Assembly (NCBI GenBank): GCA_965230215.1
Contig: CBDDKN010000001.1
Location: 434,001 to 498,000, forward strand
Length of the DNA stretch: 64,000 nucleotides
Source of the DNA: RFSX01 sp965230215
GTDB lineage: Bacteria; Bacteroidota; Bacteroidia; Chitinophagales; Saprospiraceae
Reading direction: 5' to 3'
Shown: positions 26,298 through 35,697 of the stretch, in pieces
Numbering within the stretch: the stretch's first letter is position 1
Layout: the number at the start of each line of letters is the position of its first letter
Notes under the pieces: model-generated
What the model saw: only the letters and a program-made list of their open reading frames with translations
Told to the model about the DNA's origin: nothing
Database searches by the model: none
Made by a program: the position numbers and the translations under genes

Positions 26298-27338
26298 TTA
26301 ATCCATGATGAATGGATAATCCTCCTGGACGTAGTTATGATCATATAACTCAGAGCCCAAAGGAAAATCAGATTCATCAGCAAACTTCACAGCATCTTCG
26401 ATTTCAGCCGCTATTTTGTCCTTAATGGACTTGACTTCAGCTTCTGAAGCTATTTTGTCATCAATCATTTTGCCTTCAAGTTCTTTGATAGGATCTCTGT
26501 CTTTGTAGGCATTAAGTTCTTCTTTTGTTCTGTAGTTACCCGGATCGGAAACTGAGTGCCCACGGTATCTATATGTCTTTATTTCAAGGAAGTAAGGTCC
26601 TTTACCGGATCTGATGTGGTCCGCTGCTCTTTTGAGTGCTTCATGAACAGCTACCGGATCCATACCGTCTACTGGCTCGCTTGGCATCTCATATCCTAGG
26701 CCCAGCTTATAGATGTCATGTACATTTGTTGTTCTTTCAACGGAAGTACCCATTGCATACTGGTTATTCTCACATATGTAGAGAACAGGAAGTTTCCAGG
26801 TCATGGCCATATTAAAAGACTCATGCAAAGCTCCTTGTCTTGCAGCGCCATCACCAAACATCGTCACACAAAGATTTTGGGTGCCTCTGTATTGCTCAGC
26901 AAGTGCGATACCCGTCCCGATAGGAATCTGTGCCCCTACAATACCATTACCACCTACATAGTTATGTTCCGCGCTTGAGAAGTGCATGGATCCTCCTTTT
27001 CCTTTAACGACACCAGTAGATTTACCGAATAGTTCAGCCATACAAGCTCTTGAGCTAATTCCTCTACAGAGTGCTATACCATGTTGACGGTATCCCGTGA
27101 CTATCTTGTCATCTTTGGATATAGCTGATACAAGTCCTGCCGCAATGGCTTCCTGACCGATATAAACATGCAGGAATCCACGTATTTTTTGCTGTGAATA
27201 TGCCTTTAAACTGGCTTCTTCAAATTTTCTGATGCGCAGCATCACTTCATACCACTCCAGATAAGTCTCCTTTCCAAAAGCTGACTTTTGAGCCGTTTTC
27301 TTCTTTGTACTTGTTTTTTTACTAGCAGTCGTAGGCAT
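26298..27338 (-). CDS. pdhA: pyruvate dehydrogenase E1 component, alpha subunit
   Basis: A 346-residue thiamine-diphosphate-dependent E1 alpha. The ThDP motif runs from GDGAARQGALHESF to CENNQYAMG (about residues 155-185). The phosphorylation-loop equivalent YRYRGHSVSDPG and the N-terminal RIRKFEE are present. ATG 27338 is preferred to a TTG two codons upstream. The first 20 residues are a Lys/Thr/Ser-rich tail that is longer than usual. The beta subunit and E2 are not adjacent, so the complex is encoded at dispersed sites. Divergent from recF, 36 bases apart. Confidence 0.95.
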   Translation of the reverse strand: MPTTASKKTSTKKKTAQKSAFGKETYLEWYEVMLRIRKFEEASLKAYSQQKIRGFLHVYIGQEAIAAGLVSAISKDDKIVTGYRQHGIALCRGISSRACMAELFGKSTGVVKGKGGSMHFSSAEHNYVGGNGIVGAQIPIGTGIALAEQYRGTQNLCVTMFGDGAARQGALHESFNMAMTWKLPVLYICENNQYAMGTSVERTTNVHDIYKLGLGYEMPSEPVDGMDPVAVHEALKRAADHIRSGKGPYFLEIKTYRYRGHSVSDPGNYRTKEELNAYKDRDPIKELEGKMIDDKIASEAEVKSIKDKIAAEIEDAVKFADESDFPLGSELYDHNYVQEDYPFIMD

Positions 27339-27374
27339 AATCAATATTCTTAAGTATTTCCAATATTTTTACAA

Positions 27375-28508
27375 ATGGACTACAAAAATAAGCATTTGGA
27401 CCGTATTCAGATAAAGAGTTTAAGATTAAACAATTTCAGAAACTACTCTGGCCTGGAATGCTCATTTAATGAACATATTAATGTCATAACTGGTTTAAAC
27501 GGCGCTGGTAAAACCTCCATTCTTGATGCCATTTATTATCTTTCTAACGCCAAAAGCTATCATGCCCACCTGGATTCTTACATATATAAGCAGGGATCAG
27601 ACTATTTCTTTTTACAAGGCTTATATCTCCTGGATGATGAAAAATATGAGATTGAGATCCAATCTTCCAGATCCAAGGCCAAACAACTGAAATTGGATGA
27701 TAAGCTCATGAAGAGCATGGCCGAATTTGTTGGCCGATTTCCAGCGTTTATGATTGCTCCCAAGGATATCTTGATTCTTGTAGAAAGCAGTGTGGAGAGA
27801 AGACGTCTGATCGATAAGACGATATCCCAGGTTGATAAGTTTTATTTCAAAAGTCTGTTGGCTTATAACAAGTTGCTCAAACAACGCAACGCAGCCTTGA
27901 AATCATTTTTGAAATCAGGAAGGGTTGATCATTTGATTTTAGATGCTCTTGATGCCAAGATGATTGAGCATGCCAACACAATTCACAACACAAGGAAAGA
28001 TTATATTAAAGCCATTTCTCCTATTGCCAACGCCATCTATAATCGTATTTCTTCGAACAGTGAGGATGTAACAATTGAGTATAAGTCAAAGCTGTCTGAC
28101 ACGGACTTCGAACAGTTATGCAAAGATTCAAGAATGCGTGACCTGGCTACCGGCAAATCCAATGAAGGTATACACAGAGATGATCTGATTCTTAAGTTGA
28201 ATGGTATGGATATTCGCAAGACAGGATCACAGGGCCAGCTCAAGACGGCTATTATTGCTATAAAGCTTGCTCAGGTGGAGTGGGTCAAGTCTGCGCTCGA
28301 CAGGGTCCCAATCATATTGCTGGATGATATTTTTGATAAACTAGACAATACAAGGGTAGAGAATTTACTTGATATTTGTGCAAGTGAATTAAATGCACAA
28401 ATATTCATCTCAGATACTGAAGCCGATAGAATCGTCAACAGCCTGAAGAAACTAAATTTGCAATTCACGCATTTCAATATTCAAAACGGAGAGTTAATTG
28501 ATGAGTGA
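27375..28508 (+). CDS. recF: DNA replication and repair protein RecF
   Basis: A 377-residue SMC-like ATPase that helps load RecA at gaps. The Walker A motif GLNGAGKTS lies at residues 40-48. The signature region is GSQGQLKTAIIAIKLAQ, and the Walker B/D-loop reads ILLDDIFDKLDNTR near residues 314-328. Length is normal. The stop overlaps the next gene (DciA-like) by 8 bases. dnaA, dnaN and gyrB are not nearby, unlike the classical origin cluster. Confidence 0.95.
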   Translation: MDYKNKHLDRIQIKSLRLNNFRNYSGLECSFNEHINVITGLNGAGKTSILDAIYYLSNAKSYHAHLDSYIYKQGSDYFFLQGLYLLDDEKYEIEIQSSRSKAKQLKLDDKLMKSMAEFVGRFPAFMIAPKDILILVESSVERRRLIDKTISQVDKFYFKSLLAYNKLLKQRNAALKSFLKSGRVDHLILDALDAKMIEHANTIHNTRKDYIKAISPIANAIYNRISSNSEDVTIEYKSKLSDTDFEQLCKDSRMRDLATGKSNEGIHRDDLILKLNGMDIRKTGSQGQLKTAIIAIKLAQVEWVKSALDRVPIILLDDIFDKLDNTRVENLLDICASELNAQIFISDTEADRIVNSLKKLNLQFTHFNIQNGELIDE

Positions 28509-28791
28509 CGATAATAATAATATCAAAAATGTAATTGATGGGATTTTCAAATCTTCAGGTAGACTGAGTACGGGTTACAATCAGTTTACAATTGAAGAAG
28601 TCTGGCGTTCCACTTTCGGTGATTTGATATCTTCTTACACCACAAGAGTCATTTACAATAATGAGATACTCACCATCTATATCAACTCGTCACCTTTAAA
28701 GGAAGAGATACTGATTAACAAAACATCGGTGTTGGAAAAGTTAAATGCCAATCTGGAATACCGAAAAGTAAAAGATCTTATAGTTCGCTGA
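28501..28791 (+). CDS. DUF721 protein (DciA-like replicative helicase loader)
   Basis: A 96-residue DUF721 protein. The core reads WRSTFGDLISSYTTRVIYNNEILTIYINSSPLKEEI, the characteristic KH-like beta-alpha fold of DciA, which recruits DnaB in bacteria lacking DnaC/DnaI. ATG 28501 is chosen; a TTG immediately before it is also in frame. It overlaps recF by 8 bases, an arrangement seen in many Bacteroidota and Actinobacteria. It is convergent with the oxidase gene, which follows directly. Confidence 0.85.
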   Translation: MSDDNNNIKNVIDGIFKSSGRLSTGYNQFTIEEVWRSTFGDLISSYTTRVIYNNEILTIYINSSPLKEEILINKTSVLEKLNANLEYRKVKDLIVR

Positions 28792-29385
28792 TTAGATCAA
28801 CTGATTCACAAGGAAAAACAAGACGAGGTAGACCCACAAGATGTCCAGAAAGTGCCAGTAGATTGTCAACAATCGCAATTTTCTTCTTTTGTCGGGATCT
28901 GAAAAATAGACAAGTACTGAGACAGGCTCCTTCATCTTCTTTATGGAGTGATAAAGAAACAGTCCTAGAAATGGTATTCCTGCCACAACGTGGGCAAAAT
29001 GAATGATTGAGATAATGTAGAGATAAGAAGCCATATTGCTATGGTTCACGAATATGCCCTGATTATACAATTGTTGCCAGGCGATGATTTGACTTATCAG
29101 AAATACCACCGTCAGTCCAAGCGTGACGCCCAGGCATTGTTGGTACTTCTCGGTATTGTCGTTTTTGTAGAATTCCATCGCCTTTTTCAAGACCCAACTT
29201 GCAGCAATTAGAATGAGTGTGTTGGCCACAAACAACATTGGCAGTTGCAGTGGTTCCAGATTGTTTTGAACACGTGTATATATGTATGCAGCAGTAAAGC
29301 CTAGAAACAAGGCTGAGATACCTGCCAGGAGCAAGGTCATGGCTATGTAACTGGGGTGGACTAGATAATTTCTTTCTTCAACCAT
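28792..29385 (-). CDS. cytochrome c oxidase subunit III
   Basis: A 197-residue haem-copper oxidase subunit III with five membrane helices: about residues 12-34, 46-66, 84-104, 126-147 and 172-195. HFAHVVAGIPFLGLF and the final YWHFLDILWVYLVLFFL carry the family's histidine and WHFxDxxW motif. ATG at 29385 is preferred to the TTG three codons upstream. The short form lacking the first two helices is usual in bacteria. Other oxidase subunits are not in the window. Confidence 0.92.
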   Translation of the reverse strand: MVEERNYLVHPSYIAMTLLLAGISALFLGFTAAYIYTRVQNNLEPLQLPMLFVANTLILIAASWVLKKAMEFYKNDNTEKYQQCLGVTLGLTVVFLISQIIAWQQLYNQGIFVNHSNMASYLYIISIIHFAHVVAGIPFLGLFLYHSIKKMKEPVSVLVYFSDPDKRRKLRLLTIYWHFLDILWVYLVLFFLVNQLI

Positions 29386-29449
29386 AATCGACAAACATCT
29401 GCGTTAAGGCAAAGTTTACACAATTATCTGTTTTTTGATATTTTGAGCT

Positions 29450-30100
29450 ATGCAAAATTCGCAAGAAGAATACCATCACAGAAAACTGATAGTAAGAACA
29501 ACTGCCCATTATTTCACAGCTGGTAATAGAGAATCTGATCATGGCATATTGATGACGCATGGTTATGGCATGACGGGCGAGCAGGTAATAAGGAAATTCG
29601 ATCAATTTGATGACGACACTTATCTGCGCATATCAGCTGAAGGCCTGTCTCATTTTTACTTGGAGACAAGAGCTGAAAGGCCTCCCGTTGCCAGTTGGAT
29701 GACAAGCAGGTTTAGGTTGGATGCCATTTCGGATTATTGTGAATATCTCTCAATCTTATTTGGCCTTTTGGACGGAAAGAAAAAGTATTTGTTTGGTTTC
29801 TCGCAAGGAGGAACAACAATGTGGCGATTCATCAATCAGGTCAAACCGGATTTTGATGTATTTATCAATTGGGCAGGAGATATCCCAGATGACAGTATTT
29901 ATGATCCAACTTACCTTTCAGGAAGGAAGTTGATTTATGTGTCAGGCTCAGCGGATCAGTACATAACCGAAGAGAGAAGATCAATTGTACAGCAGAGATG
30001 TGTACAAAAAGGTCTTGATGTTGACTTTCAGGTGTTTGAAGGTGAACATAGAATAAACAAATCGGTGCTTTCAAACCTTTTTTTAGAAAATCAAATCTAA
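29450..30100 (+). CDS. alpha/beta hydrolase (carboxylesterase/phospholipase-like)
   Basis: A 216-residue alpha/beta-hydrolase. The nucleophile elbow is GFSQGG (about residue 120), the oxyanion region follows LMTHGYG near residue 38, and the catalytic histidine is probably in FEGEHRI near the C-terminus. The acid is likely the D of SGSADQYI. The closest named group is phospholipase/carboxylesterase. The substrate is unknown. It is 2 bases before a hydrolase-OsmC fusion gene, so the two are surely co-transcribed and may act on related compounds. Confidence 0.8.
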   Translation: MQNSQEEYHHRKLIVRTTAHYFTAGNRESDHGILMTHGYGMTGEQVIRKFDQFDDDTYLRISAEGLSHFYLETRAERPPVASWMTSRFRLDAISDYCEYLSILFGLLDGKKKYLFGFSQGGTTMWRFINQVKPDFDVFINWAGDIPDDSIYDPTYLSGRKLIYVSGSADQYITEERRSIVQQRCVQKGLDVDFQVFEGEHRINKSVLSNLFLENQI

Positions 30101-30102
30101 AG

Positions 30103-31311
30103 ATGTCATTTAAAAACGTAAGCTTTCTCAATTCGAGAAACCTCAAACTGGCCGGGAGAATAGATTTTCCTATGACCGGTAAACCCAGGAACTTCATCAT
30201 ATTTTCACATGTCTTCACAGGGCATAAAAACCTGATTGGAGCCAAATACATCAGCAAGGCACTAACAAGAGATGGATATGCCGTGCTTCGATTTGATTTT
30301 ACCGGACTGGGTGAAAGTGAAGGCGAGTTTTCAGAATCCAATTTCTCTACCAACATAGATGATATAAAGTCTGCAGCAAGATTTCTGGAAGAGTATTATC
30401 AGGCGCCTTCCGTCTTGGTAGGCCAAAGTCTTGGTGGAGCTGCGGCGGTGTTTGCCGCATCTGAGCTGCCTTCAATCAAAGCAGTCGCAACTGTAGGTGC
30501 ACCTTCTGAACCTGAACATGTGATGCACTTGTTCGGCTGTAAATCTGAAGATATTGAGAACGTAGGCGAGGCGGAAGTCTCTATCGGAGGCAGGGAATTC
30601 ACCATCAAAAAGCAATTCCTTGAAGACTTGCGCACGAAAAACATGTACCAGCGAACCAAGGAACTAAGAAAAGCACTATTGATAATGCACTCGCCTCAGG
30701 ATGAGATAGTGGAGATTGAAAACGCGGCCAAAATTTACCATGCTGCATTCCATCCTAAGAGCTTCGTGACTCTGGATGGAAGCGATCATTTGTTAACAGA
30801 TAAGGCACATGCGCATTATGCCGGAGAGGTCATAGCAGCCTGGGTCAAGCGATATATAGAAATTGAAGAAGAGGAAGATAAACTGATCACCAGCCATCAA
30901 GTGATAGCAAGGCTAGGAGATGAGGGATTTACAACGGATGTTAAAGCAGGGAAGCACTATCTTACCGCAGATGAACCTAAAAAAGTCGGAGGTAATGATC
31001 TTGGTCCTTCCCCTTATGAACTATTGGCTTCTTCTTTGGCGACATGCAAGGTGATGACTGTTCAAATGTATGCGAGAAGAAAGAAATGGGATGTCAGAGA
31101 GGTAAGGGCGCATGTTTCATATGAAAGGAGTTACGATGAAGATTGTAGGGAGTGTAGTGATGCGGAACGTAGACTGGATAACTTCCATGTGAAAATGGAG
31201 TTCGAAGGAGCGTTGGATGAGACGCAAATTAAGCGTCTAAAAGAAATTGCCGATAAATGTCCTGTTCATAAAACACTTACCGGCAATATTCATATTATTT
31301 CTGAAAAGTAA
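30103..31311 (+). CDS. bifunctional alpha/beta hydrolase / OsmC-family protein
   Basis: A 402-residue fusion. Residues 1 to about 250 are an alpha/beta-hydrolase with nucleophile motif GQSLGG (serine near residue 108) and a histidine in GSDHLLTDKAH. Residues from about 265 on are an OsmC/Ohr-type domain with two cysteines, in SSLATCKVM and DKCPVHKTL, positioned like the peroxidatic and resolving cysteines. The fusion is known in bacteria as a bifunctional hydrolase/OsmC protein, and a joint role in detoxifying acyl or organic peroxides is plausible. It is the second gene of a two-gene unit. Confidence 0.9.
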   Translation: MSFKNVSFLNSRNLKLAGRIDFPMTGKPRNFIIFSHVFTGHKNLIGAKYISKALTRDGYAVLRFDFTGLGESEGEFSESNFSTNIDDIKSAARFLEEYYQAPSVLVGQSLGGAAAVFAASELPSIKAVATVGAPSEPEHVMHLFGCKSEDIENVGEAEVSIGGREFTIKKQFLEDLRTKNMYQRTKELRKALLIMHSPQDEIVEIENAAKIYHAAFHPKSFVTLDGSDHLLTDKAHAHYAGEVIAAWVKRYIEIEEEEDKLITSHQVIARLGDEGFTTDVKAGKHYLTADEPKKVGGNDLGPSPYELLASSLATCKVMTVQMYARRKKWDVREVRAHVSYERSYDEDCRECSDAERRLDNFHVKMEFEGALDETQIKRLKEIADKCPVHKTLTGNIHIISEK

Positions 31312-31313
31312 TC

Positions 31314-32516
31314 TTAAGCGACAACCTCTTTTACGAGATCAGCAGCTTCTTTAAGAAGAACTGCTGAGTGTACTTCTAGTCCACTGTTATCGATAAGTTC
31401 TTTTGCTATATCTGCATTGGTTCCTTGAAGTCTTACGATGATAGGAACACTGATGTTGCCTATGTTTTTGTAAGCATCCACAACACCTTGTGCTACTCTG
31501 TCACATCTTACAATACCACCAAAGATATTGATCAAAATGGCTTTTACATTTGGATCCTGCAGGATGATTTTAAAAGCTGCTTCAACACGAGCAGCATCCG
31601 CAGTACCACCCACATCAAGGAAGTTGGCTGGTGATCCTCCTGAAAGTTTGATGATATCCATGGTCGCCATAGCAAGTCCTGCACCGTTTACCATACATCC
31701 AACGTTGCCATCGAGTTTAACATAGTTAAGGCCTACTTTCTTAGCTTCAACCTCAGTAGGATCCTCTTCGGTTTCATCTCTTAACTCAGCAAGATCTGGA
31801 TGTCTGTAGAGCGCATTGTCGTCCAGACTGATTTTGGTGTCTACTGCTATTATTCTGTCATCCCCAGTCTTTACAGTAGGGTTGATTTCAATCAATGAAG
31901 CATCAGCACCTACAAAAGCTTTGTAAAGGTTTTTGACAAATTTGGTCATGGCCTTGTACGCCGCTCCAGTTAAACCCAGATTGAAGGCGATCTTTCTCAA
32001 TTGAAAGGCTTGGATTCCCAATTCCGGATCAATCCACTCCTTGAATACCAAATGTGGTGTTTCTTCTGCGACCTGCTCAATGTCCATTCCGCCTTCTGTA
32101 GAGTATATGATGACATTGCATTTTTTATCTCTGTCCATTAATACAGACATGTAGAACTCCTTGCAAGCATCAAAATCAGGCGCATATGCGTCTTCCGCTA
32201 CCAATATCTTACGAACAAGTTTTCCAGGGCCTTCCATACCTCCGGGAGTCTGGGGTGTTCTAAGCATCATACCTAGAATATTATCAGCTTGTTCTTTAAG
32301 CTCGTCCAAATTTTTCACAAGCTTAACACCTCCGCCTTTTCCACGTCCTCCAGCATGTATCTGCGCCTTTACGATTGCTACATTTGAATTGGACTCTGCT
32401 TTTATCTGTTCATACGCTTTTACAGCATCTTCAAGGTTTTCAACCATGATGCCTTTTTGGATAGGCACGCCATAGCTATTGATGATTTCCTTGGCCTGGT
32501 ATTCGTGTAAATTCAT
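31314..32516 (-). CDS. sucC: succinate-CoA ligase, ADP-forming, beta subunit
   Basis: A 400-residue ATP-grasp subunit of succinyl-CoA synthetase. It begins MNLHEYQAKEII and has the nucleotide loop HAGGRGKGGGVKLV (about residues 53-66), the metal-binding EINP, and the C-terminal ligase domain NIFGGIVRCDRVA. Length is normal. sucD is not adjacent. The gene lies 15 bases downstream of a secreted-protease gene on the same strand, an unlikely functional pairing that may only reflect packing. Confidence 0.96.
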   Translation of the reverse strand: MNLHEYQAKEIINSYGVPIQKGIMVENLEDAVKAYEQIKAESNSNVAIVKAQIHAGGRGKGGGVKLVKNLDELKEQADNILGMMLRTPQTPGGMEGPGKLVRKILVAEDAYAPDFDACKEFYMSVLMDRDKKCNVIIYSTEGGMDIEQVAEETPHLVFKEWIDPELGIQAFQLRKIAFNLGLTGAAYKAMTKFVKNLYKAFVGADASLIEINPTVKTGDDRIIAVDTKISLDDNALYRHPDLAELRDETEEDPTEVEAKKVGLNYVKLDGNVGCMVNGAGLAMATMDIIKLSGGSPANFLDVGGTADAARVEAAFKIILQDPNVKAILINIFGGIVRCDRVAQGVVDAYKNIGNISVPIIVRLQGTNADIAKELIDNSGLEVHSAVLLKEAADLVKEVVA

Positions 32517-32531
32517 TAGGGTTTATATAGT

Positions 32532-34061
32532 TTATTCGATAATTAGTTTTTCAAGAATAATGCCTTCAGGTGTGTTGATCTCTAACAGATATAATCCTGA
32601 ACTCGTATTACCAGTGTTTAGTTCAAATGTGTTTTCACCATTTAAAAGTCTTGTTTGCTGACTGAACACTAGCTGTCCGTTCACAGATGTTAACCTGATG
32701 TTGGCATCCATTGATTTGGTAGAATTGTATCTCACATACACATTGTCACCAGTTCTGGCTGGATTCGGGAACACAAAGAATTCATCAACAGAAGACAGTT
32801 CGTTTACCGATGTTGAACCTGCGCCAGTTAGAAAGAATCTACGTGTGATATTCTGACAACCCGTTCCAAATTTGTTTACACCAAAAACATCAATGAAGTA
32901 AAGGCCATTAGGTCTTAAGTCTGTTATGTATAATTCAGAATCAGTAGTCTGGTAGCTTAATTGTTGTGTTCCAGAAATATTAACCTGAAAATATTCAGCC
33001 TCAGCCATCGGTTCCCATTCGATCAAGACACCATTGAAGTTGTCATAAACCTGGTCATCAACAGGGCTGATGACATTTACTGGTGAAGGAATAGGTGTGT
33101 GTTCTGTTACTTCACCTTTTCTGATATAAGTTCTGAAAGGACTGTCGAAGTCTGATTGCATCGTCAATACCTGCTCCGCTGTAAATAGAAACGGATCACA
33201 ACCTTCAGAATAAGACATAACATTGTCGATCATTGGTTCGATCTTATCACCGTTTCTATCCCATACATCATATACCATGGTGCAGCATCCGCAAGATTGA
33301 CCAAATCCGTAATCAGGAGGTGTATCGCAGATACGATCTCCAGCCGTTGTACAGTTGGAACCATCAACCAATTCTACTTCCACATCACCCGCTTGTGTAG
33401 AACCACTTATTATTGTAAATGTAACAGTGTCACCATGGATTGCTGGTTGGTATCCGCCGGAACCAGCACCTTGTGAAATATCTCCTTCCCACCCAACGTG
33501 TGTATGGGGAAGTGAGAAAAAGTGGCCTATCTCGTGTTCAATTGTAAATCTGTCATTACCCAACTGATCTTTCAACATGACGACATAATCGTTGTTGCCA
33601 CCTGAATAGTATCCCGCAGAACCAGATGGTGAACCATCGTTCTGAAGAATCTCAGTCACAAGAAATAAGTTCATTGCGTTGGTCTTTGAACTTCTCATCA
33701 ATTGTACACTGGTACTCAATCTTGGTCTGTGATTAAGGTTGGTGTTATTGATTTCAGATATTTCATCTATATAAAAGACCATGTCAGATTCTGCATATCT
33801 CTCATTGAGTTTACACAATTGACTAATCACTCTGTCTTCTGATAAGCCCATAGTGCCATCCGTATCAGTAACGATGTGAAAATGGACAGGGACGAAGCGG
33901 GTAACAAATCCCTTTTCAACAGTTTCGTTTGACCTTTTAAGATTGTTTTCCAGCCTTTCAAAAAAGCCATCATCATGAACTGTTGAACATGTTGATCTTT
34001 GGGCATCACTGATGGTTGCAATGCTTAGGAAAGCGACAAGGGAAAGAATAAAACTCTTCAT
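32532..34061 (-). CDS. T9SS-secreted M43-family zinc metalloprotease
   Basis: A 509-residue exported protease. The signal peptide is at about residues 1-20. The catalytic zinc motif HEIGHFFSLPH (about residue 173) fits HExxHxxxxxH of the M43 pappalysin-like metzincins, with the Met-turn in NVMSYSEGC near residue 285. Several cysteines between them are typical. A fibronectin-like beta domain covers about 335-410 and a T9SS type A sorting domain the last 85 residues (FVFPNPARTGDNVYVRYN ... LEKLIIE). It is likely a surface or extracellular endopeptidase. ATG start, with a TAACTTTG box 16 bases upstream. Confidence 0.92.
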   Translation of the reverse strand: MKSFILSLVAFLSIATISDAQRSTCSTVHDDGFFERLENNLKRSNETVEKGFVTRFVPVHFHIVTDTDGTMGLSEDRVISQLCKLNERYAESDMVFYIDEISEINNTNLNHRPRLSTSVQLMRSSKTNAMNLFLVTEILQNDGSPSGSAGYYSGGNNDYVVMLKDQLGNDRFTIEHEIGHFFSLPHTHVGWEGDISQGAGSGGYQPAIHGDTVTFTIISGSTQAGDVEVELVDGSNCTTAGDRICDTPPDYGFGQSCGCCTMVYDVWDRNGDKIEPMIDNVMSYSEGCDPFLFTAEQVLTMQSDFDSPFRTYIRKGEVTEHTPIPSPVNVISPVDDQVYDNFNGVLIEWEPMAEAEYFQVNISGTQQLSYQTTDSELYITDLRPNGLYFIDVFGVNKFGTGCQNITRRFFLTGAGSTSVNELSSVDEFFVFPNPARTGDNVYVRYNSTKSMDANIRLTSVNGQLVFSQQTRLLNGENTFELNTGNTSSGLYLLEINTPEGIILEKLIIE

Positions 34062-34077
34062 TATTATTGATTTTTGA

Positions 34078-34085
34078 CAAAGTTA
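34078..34085 (-). promoter_or_regulatory. -7 box for the M43 protease (and perhaps sucC)
   Basis: TAACTTTG on the minus strand matches TAnnTTTG, 16 bases before the ATG. No TTTG lies at the usual -33 distance. Confidence 0.4.
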
Positions 34086-34150
34086 AGCACTATGAATCTT
34101 TTTATTATTCTTCTGGAATACATTTACTCCATATAGCTTCAATATTTTTA

Positions 34151-34158
34151 TACTTTTG
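34151..34158 (+). promoter_or_regulatory. -7 box for mdh
   Basis: TACTTTTG, continuing into CAGC, matches TAnnTTTG and would start transcription near 34165, about 30 bases before the mdh ATG. The leader is AT-rich and carries no Shine-Dalgarno sequence, as is usual for this phylum. Confidence 0.55.
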
Positions 34159-34194
34159 CAGCGCAATATTAAAACAAATAAAACAAATAATAAT

Positions 34195-35130
34195 ATGAGT
34201 AAAGTAACTGTAGTCGGAGCCGGAAATGTCGGGGCTACCGTCGCCAACGTTTTGGCTCACAAAGATATCGTCAATGAAGTAGTTCTTCTTGATATAAAAG
34301 ACAATTTTGCAAAAGGCAAGGCATTGGATACTTGGCAGCAAGCTCCTGTTGATTATTACAGTACAAGAGTTACCGGAACAGGTGACTATGCCGATACAAA
34401 AGGATCTGATATTGTTGTTATTACTGCGGGTATTCCAAGAAGACCGGGAATGAGCAGAGACGATCTTATCTCTACCAATGCAAAGATTGTTGTATCAGTT
34501 ACAAAATCAATCCTCAAATACTCCAAGAATCCAATTTTCATCATAGTTTCCAATCCATTGGATGTGATGTCATATGCTTGTTTGAAAGCAGCGAAGCTTG
34601 ATCCATCAAGAGTTATCGGCATGGCTGGTATCCTTGATACAGCCAGATACAGAGCTTTCCTTGCTACGGAGCTTAACGTGTCTCCAAAAGATATCCAGGC
34701 GGTATTGATGGGTGGACATGGTGATACGATGGTACCTCTTCCAAGATTTACCACTGTTGCTGGTATTCCTGTGACAGACATGATTAGAAAATCTACATTG
34801 AACAAGATCGTGAAAAGAACCAAAGGTGGTGGTGGAGAGCTTGTCAAACTGATGGGAACTTCAGCTTGGTATGCTCCTGGTGCTGCTGCAGCTCAAATGG
34901 TAGAGTCTATCGTTAAAGACGACGGAAGAATTTTCCCATGTTCAGTATGGCTTCAAGGTGAATATGGAATCAAAGATATGTTCCTTGGTGTTCCTGTGCA
35001 GTTAGGTAAAGAAGGAATTAAGAGAATCATCACTCTGAAATTGAACACGGAGGAGAAAAAGTTGTTAAGAATATCAGCAAAGGCAGTTAAATCTGTCATT
35101 GATTCTTTCAAGAAAATGAAACTTGTCTGA
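34195..35130 (+). CDS. mdh: malate dehydrogenase
   Basis: A 311-residue NAD-dependent dehydrogenase of the LDH-like MDH group. The Rossmann loop VVGAGNVGATVA starts at residue 6, and D33 of LLDIKD should bind the NAD ribose. The substrate arginines are in IPRRPGMSRDDL (R82, R83, R88); arginine rather than glutamine in this loop supports malate over lactate. The active-site histidine lies in MGGHGDTMVPL. The ATG at 34195 is chosen over an in-frame codon 39 bases upstream because the family begins directly with the Rossmann strand. A redox-protein gene follows 6 bases later. Confidence 0.95.
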   Translation: MSKVTVVGAGNVGATVANVLAHKDIVNEVVLLDIKDNFAKGKALDTWQQAPVDYYSTRVTGTGDYADTKGSDIVVITAGIPRRPGMSRDDLISTNAKIVVSVTKSILKYSKNPIFIIVSNPLDVMSYACLKAAKLDPSRVIGMAGILDTARYRAFLATELNVSPKDIQAVLMGGHGDTMVPLPRFTTVAGIPVTDMIRKSTLNKIVKRTKGGGGELVKLMGTSAWYAPGAAAAQMVESIVKDDGRIFPCSVWLQGEYGIKDMFLGVPVQLGKEGIKRIITLKLNTEEKKLLRISAKAVKSVIDSFKKMKLV

Positions 35131-35136
35131 TAAGAT

Positions 35137-35655
35137 ATGACACCGGACATCCAAAATGTCTTCACAAATACGCACGAGTCACTGGAAAAACTCAGCTTTG
35201 ACGGTCCAGTGATGCTTGTATTCTTAAGGCATTTTGGATGTATATTTTGTCGAGAGGCACTCGACGACATCTCTGAGAAAAAAGAATTTCTCAATCAAAA
35301 AAATGTAACCCCGGTATTTGTCCACATGTCATCTTTCGAAATTGCTGAGAAGTTTTTCGAGGATTACAGACTATCCGGCGTGAAGCATATATCGGACCCC
35401 AGCTGTCAGTTGTATGCGCATTTTGGACTGACCAAAGGTAATTTTGGTCAACTTTTTGGACTTTCGACCTGGATGAGGGGTTTTGAGTTGCGTAAAAAAG
35501 GCATGAAATATTCGGTTGATCAAATCGGTGATAGTTTTCAAATGCCAGGTATATTCATGCTTAAAGAGGGAGAAGTTATCGATAGTTATATCCACAAAAC
35601 CATTTCTGACAAACCTGATTATGATAAAATGATAGAAGCTGCATCTGCGGTGTAG
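35137..35655 (+). CDS. peroxiredoxin-like (AhpC/TSA, SelL/PRXL2-related) protein
   Basis: A 172-residue thioredoxin-fold protein. The motif RHFGCIFCREA places a CxxC (C35, C38) where peroxiredoxin-like PRXL2/SelL proteins have CxxC or CxxU. The rest (VFVHMSSFEIAEKFFEDYRL, then ISDPSCQLYAHFGL) fits this AhpC/TSA-2 group. It probably reduces peroxides or disulfides in the cytoplasm; no signal peptide is seen. It starts 6 bases after mdh and is likely co-transcribed. Confidence 0.8.
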   Translation: MTPDIQNVFTNTHESLEKLSFDGPVMLVFLRHFGCIFCREALDDISEKKEFLNQKNVTPVFVHMSSFEIAEKFFEDYRLSGVKHISDPSCQLYAHFGLTKGNFGQLFGLSTWMRGFELRKKGMKYSVDQIGDSFQMPGIFMLKEGEVIDSYIHKTISDKPDYDKMIEAASAV

Positions 35656-35697
35656 CAATGATTTTTGAATTAATATCGTTTTATTAAAAATTCTTCT

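Noticed and set aside
34386..34847. Reverse-strand open frame of 153 codons inside mdh
   Set aside because: It is a shadow of the mdh reading frame, with no family resemblance and poor composition for a protein.
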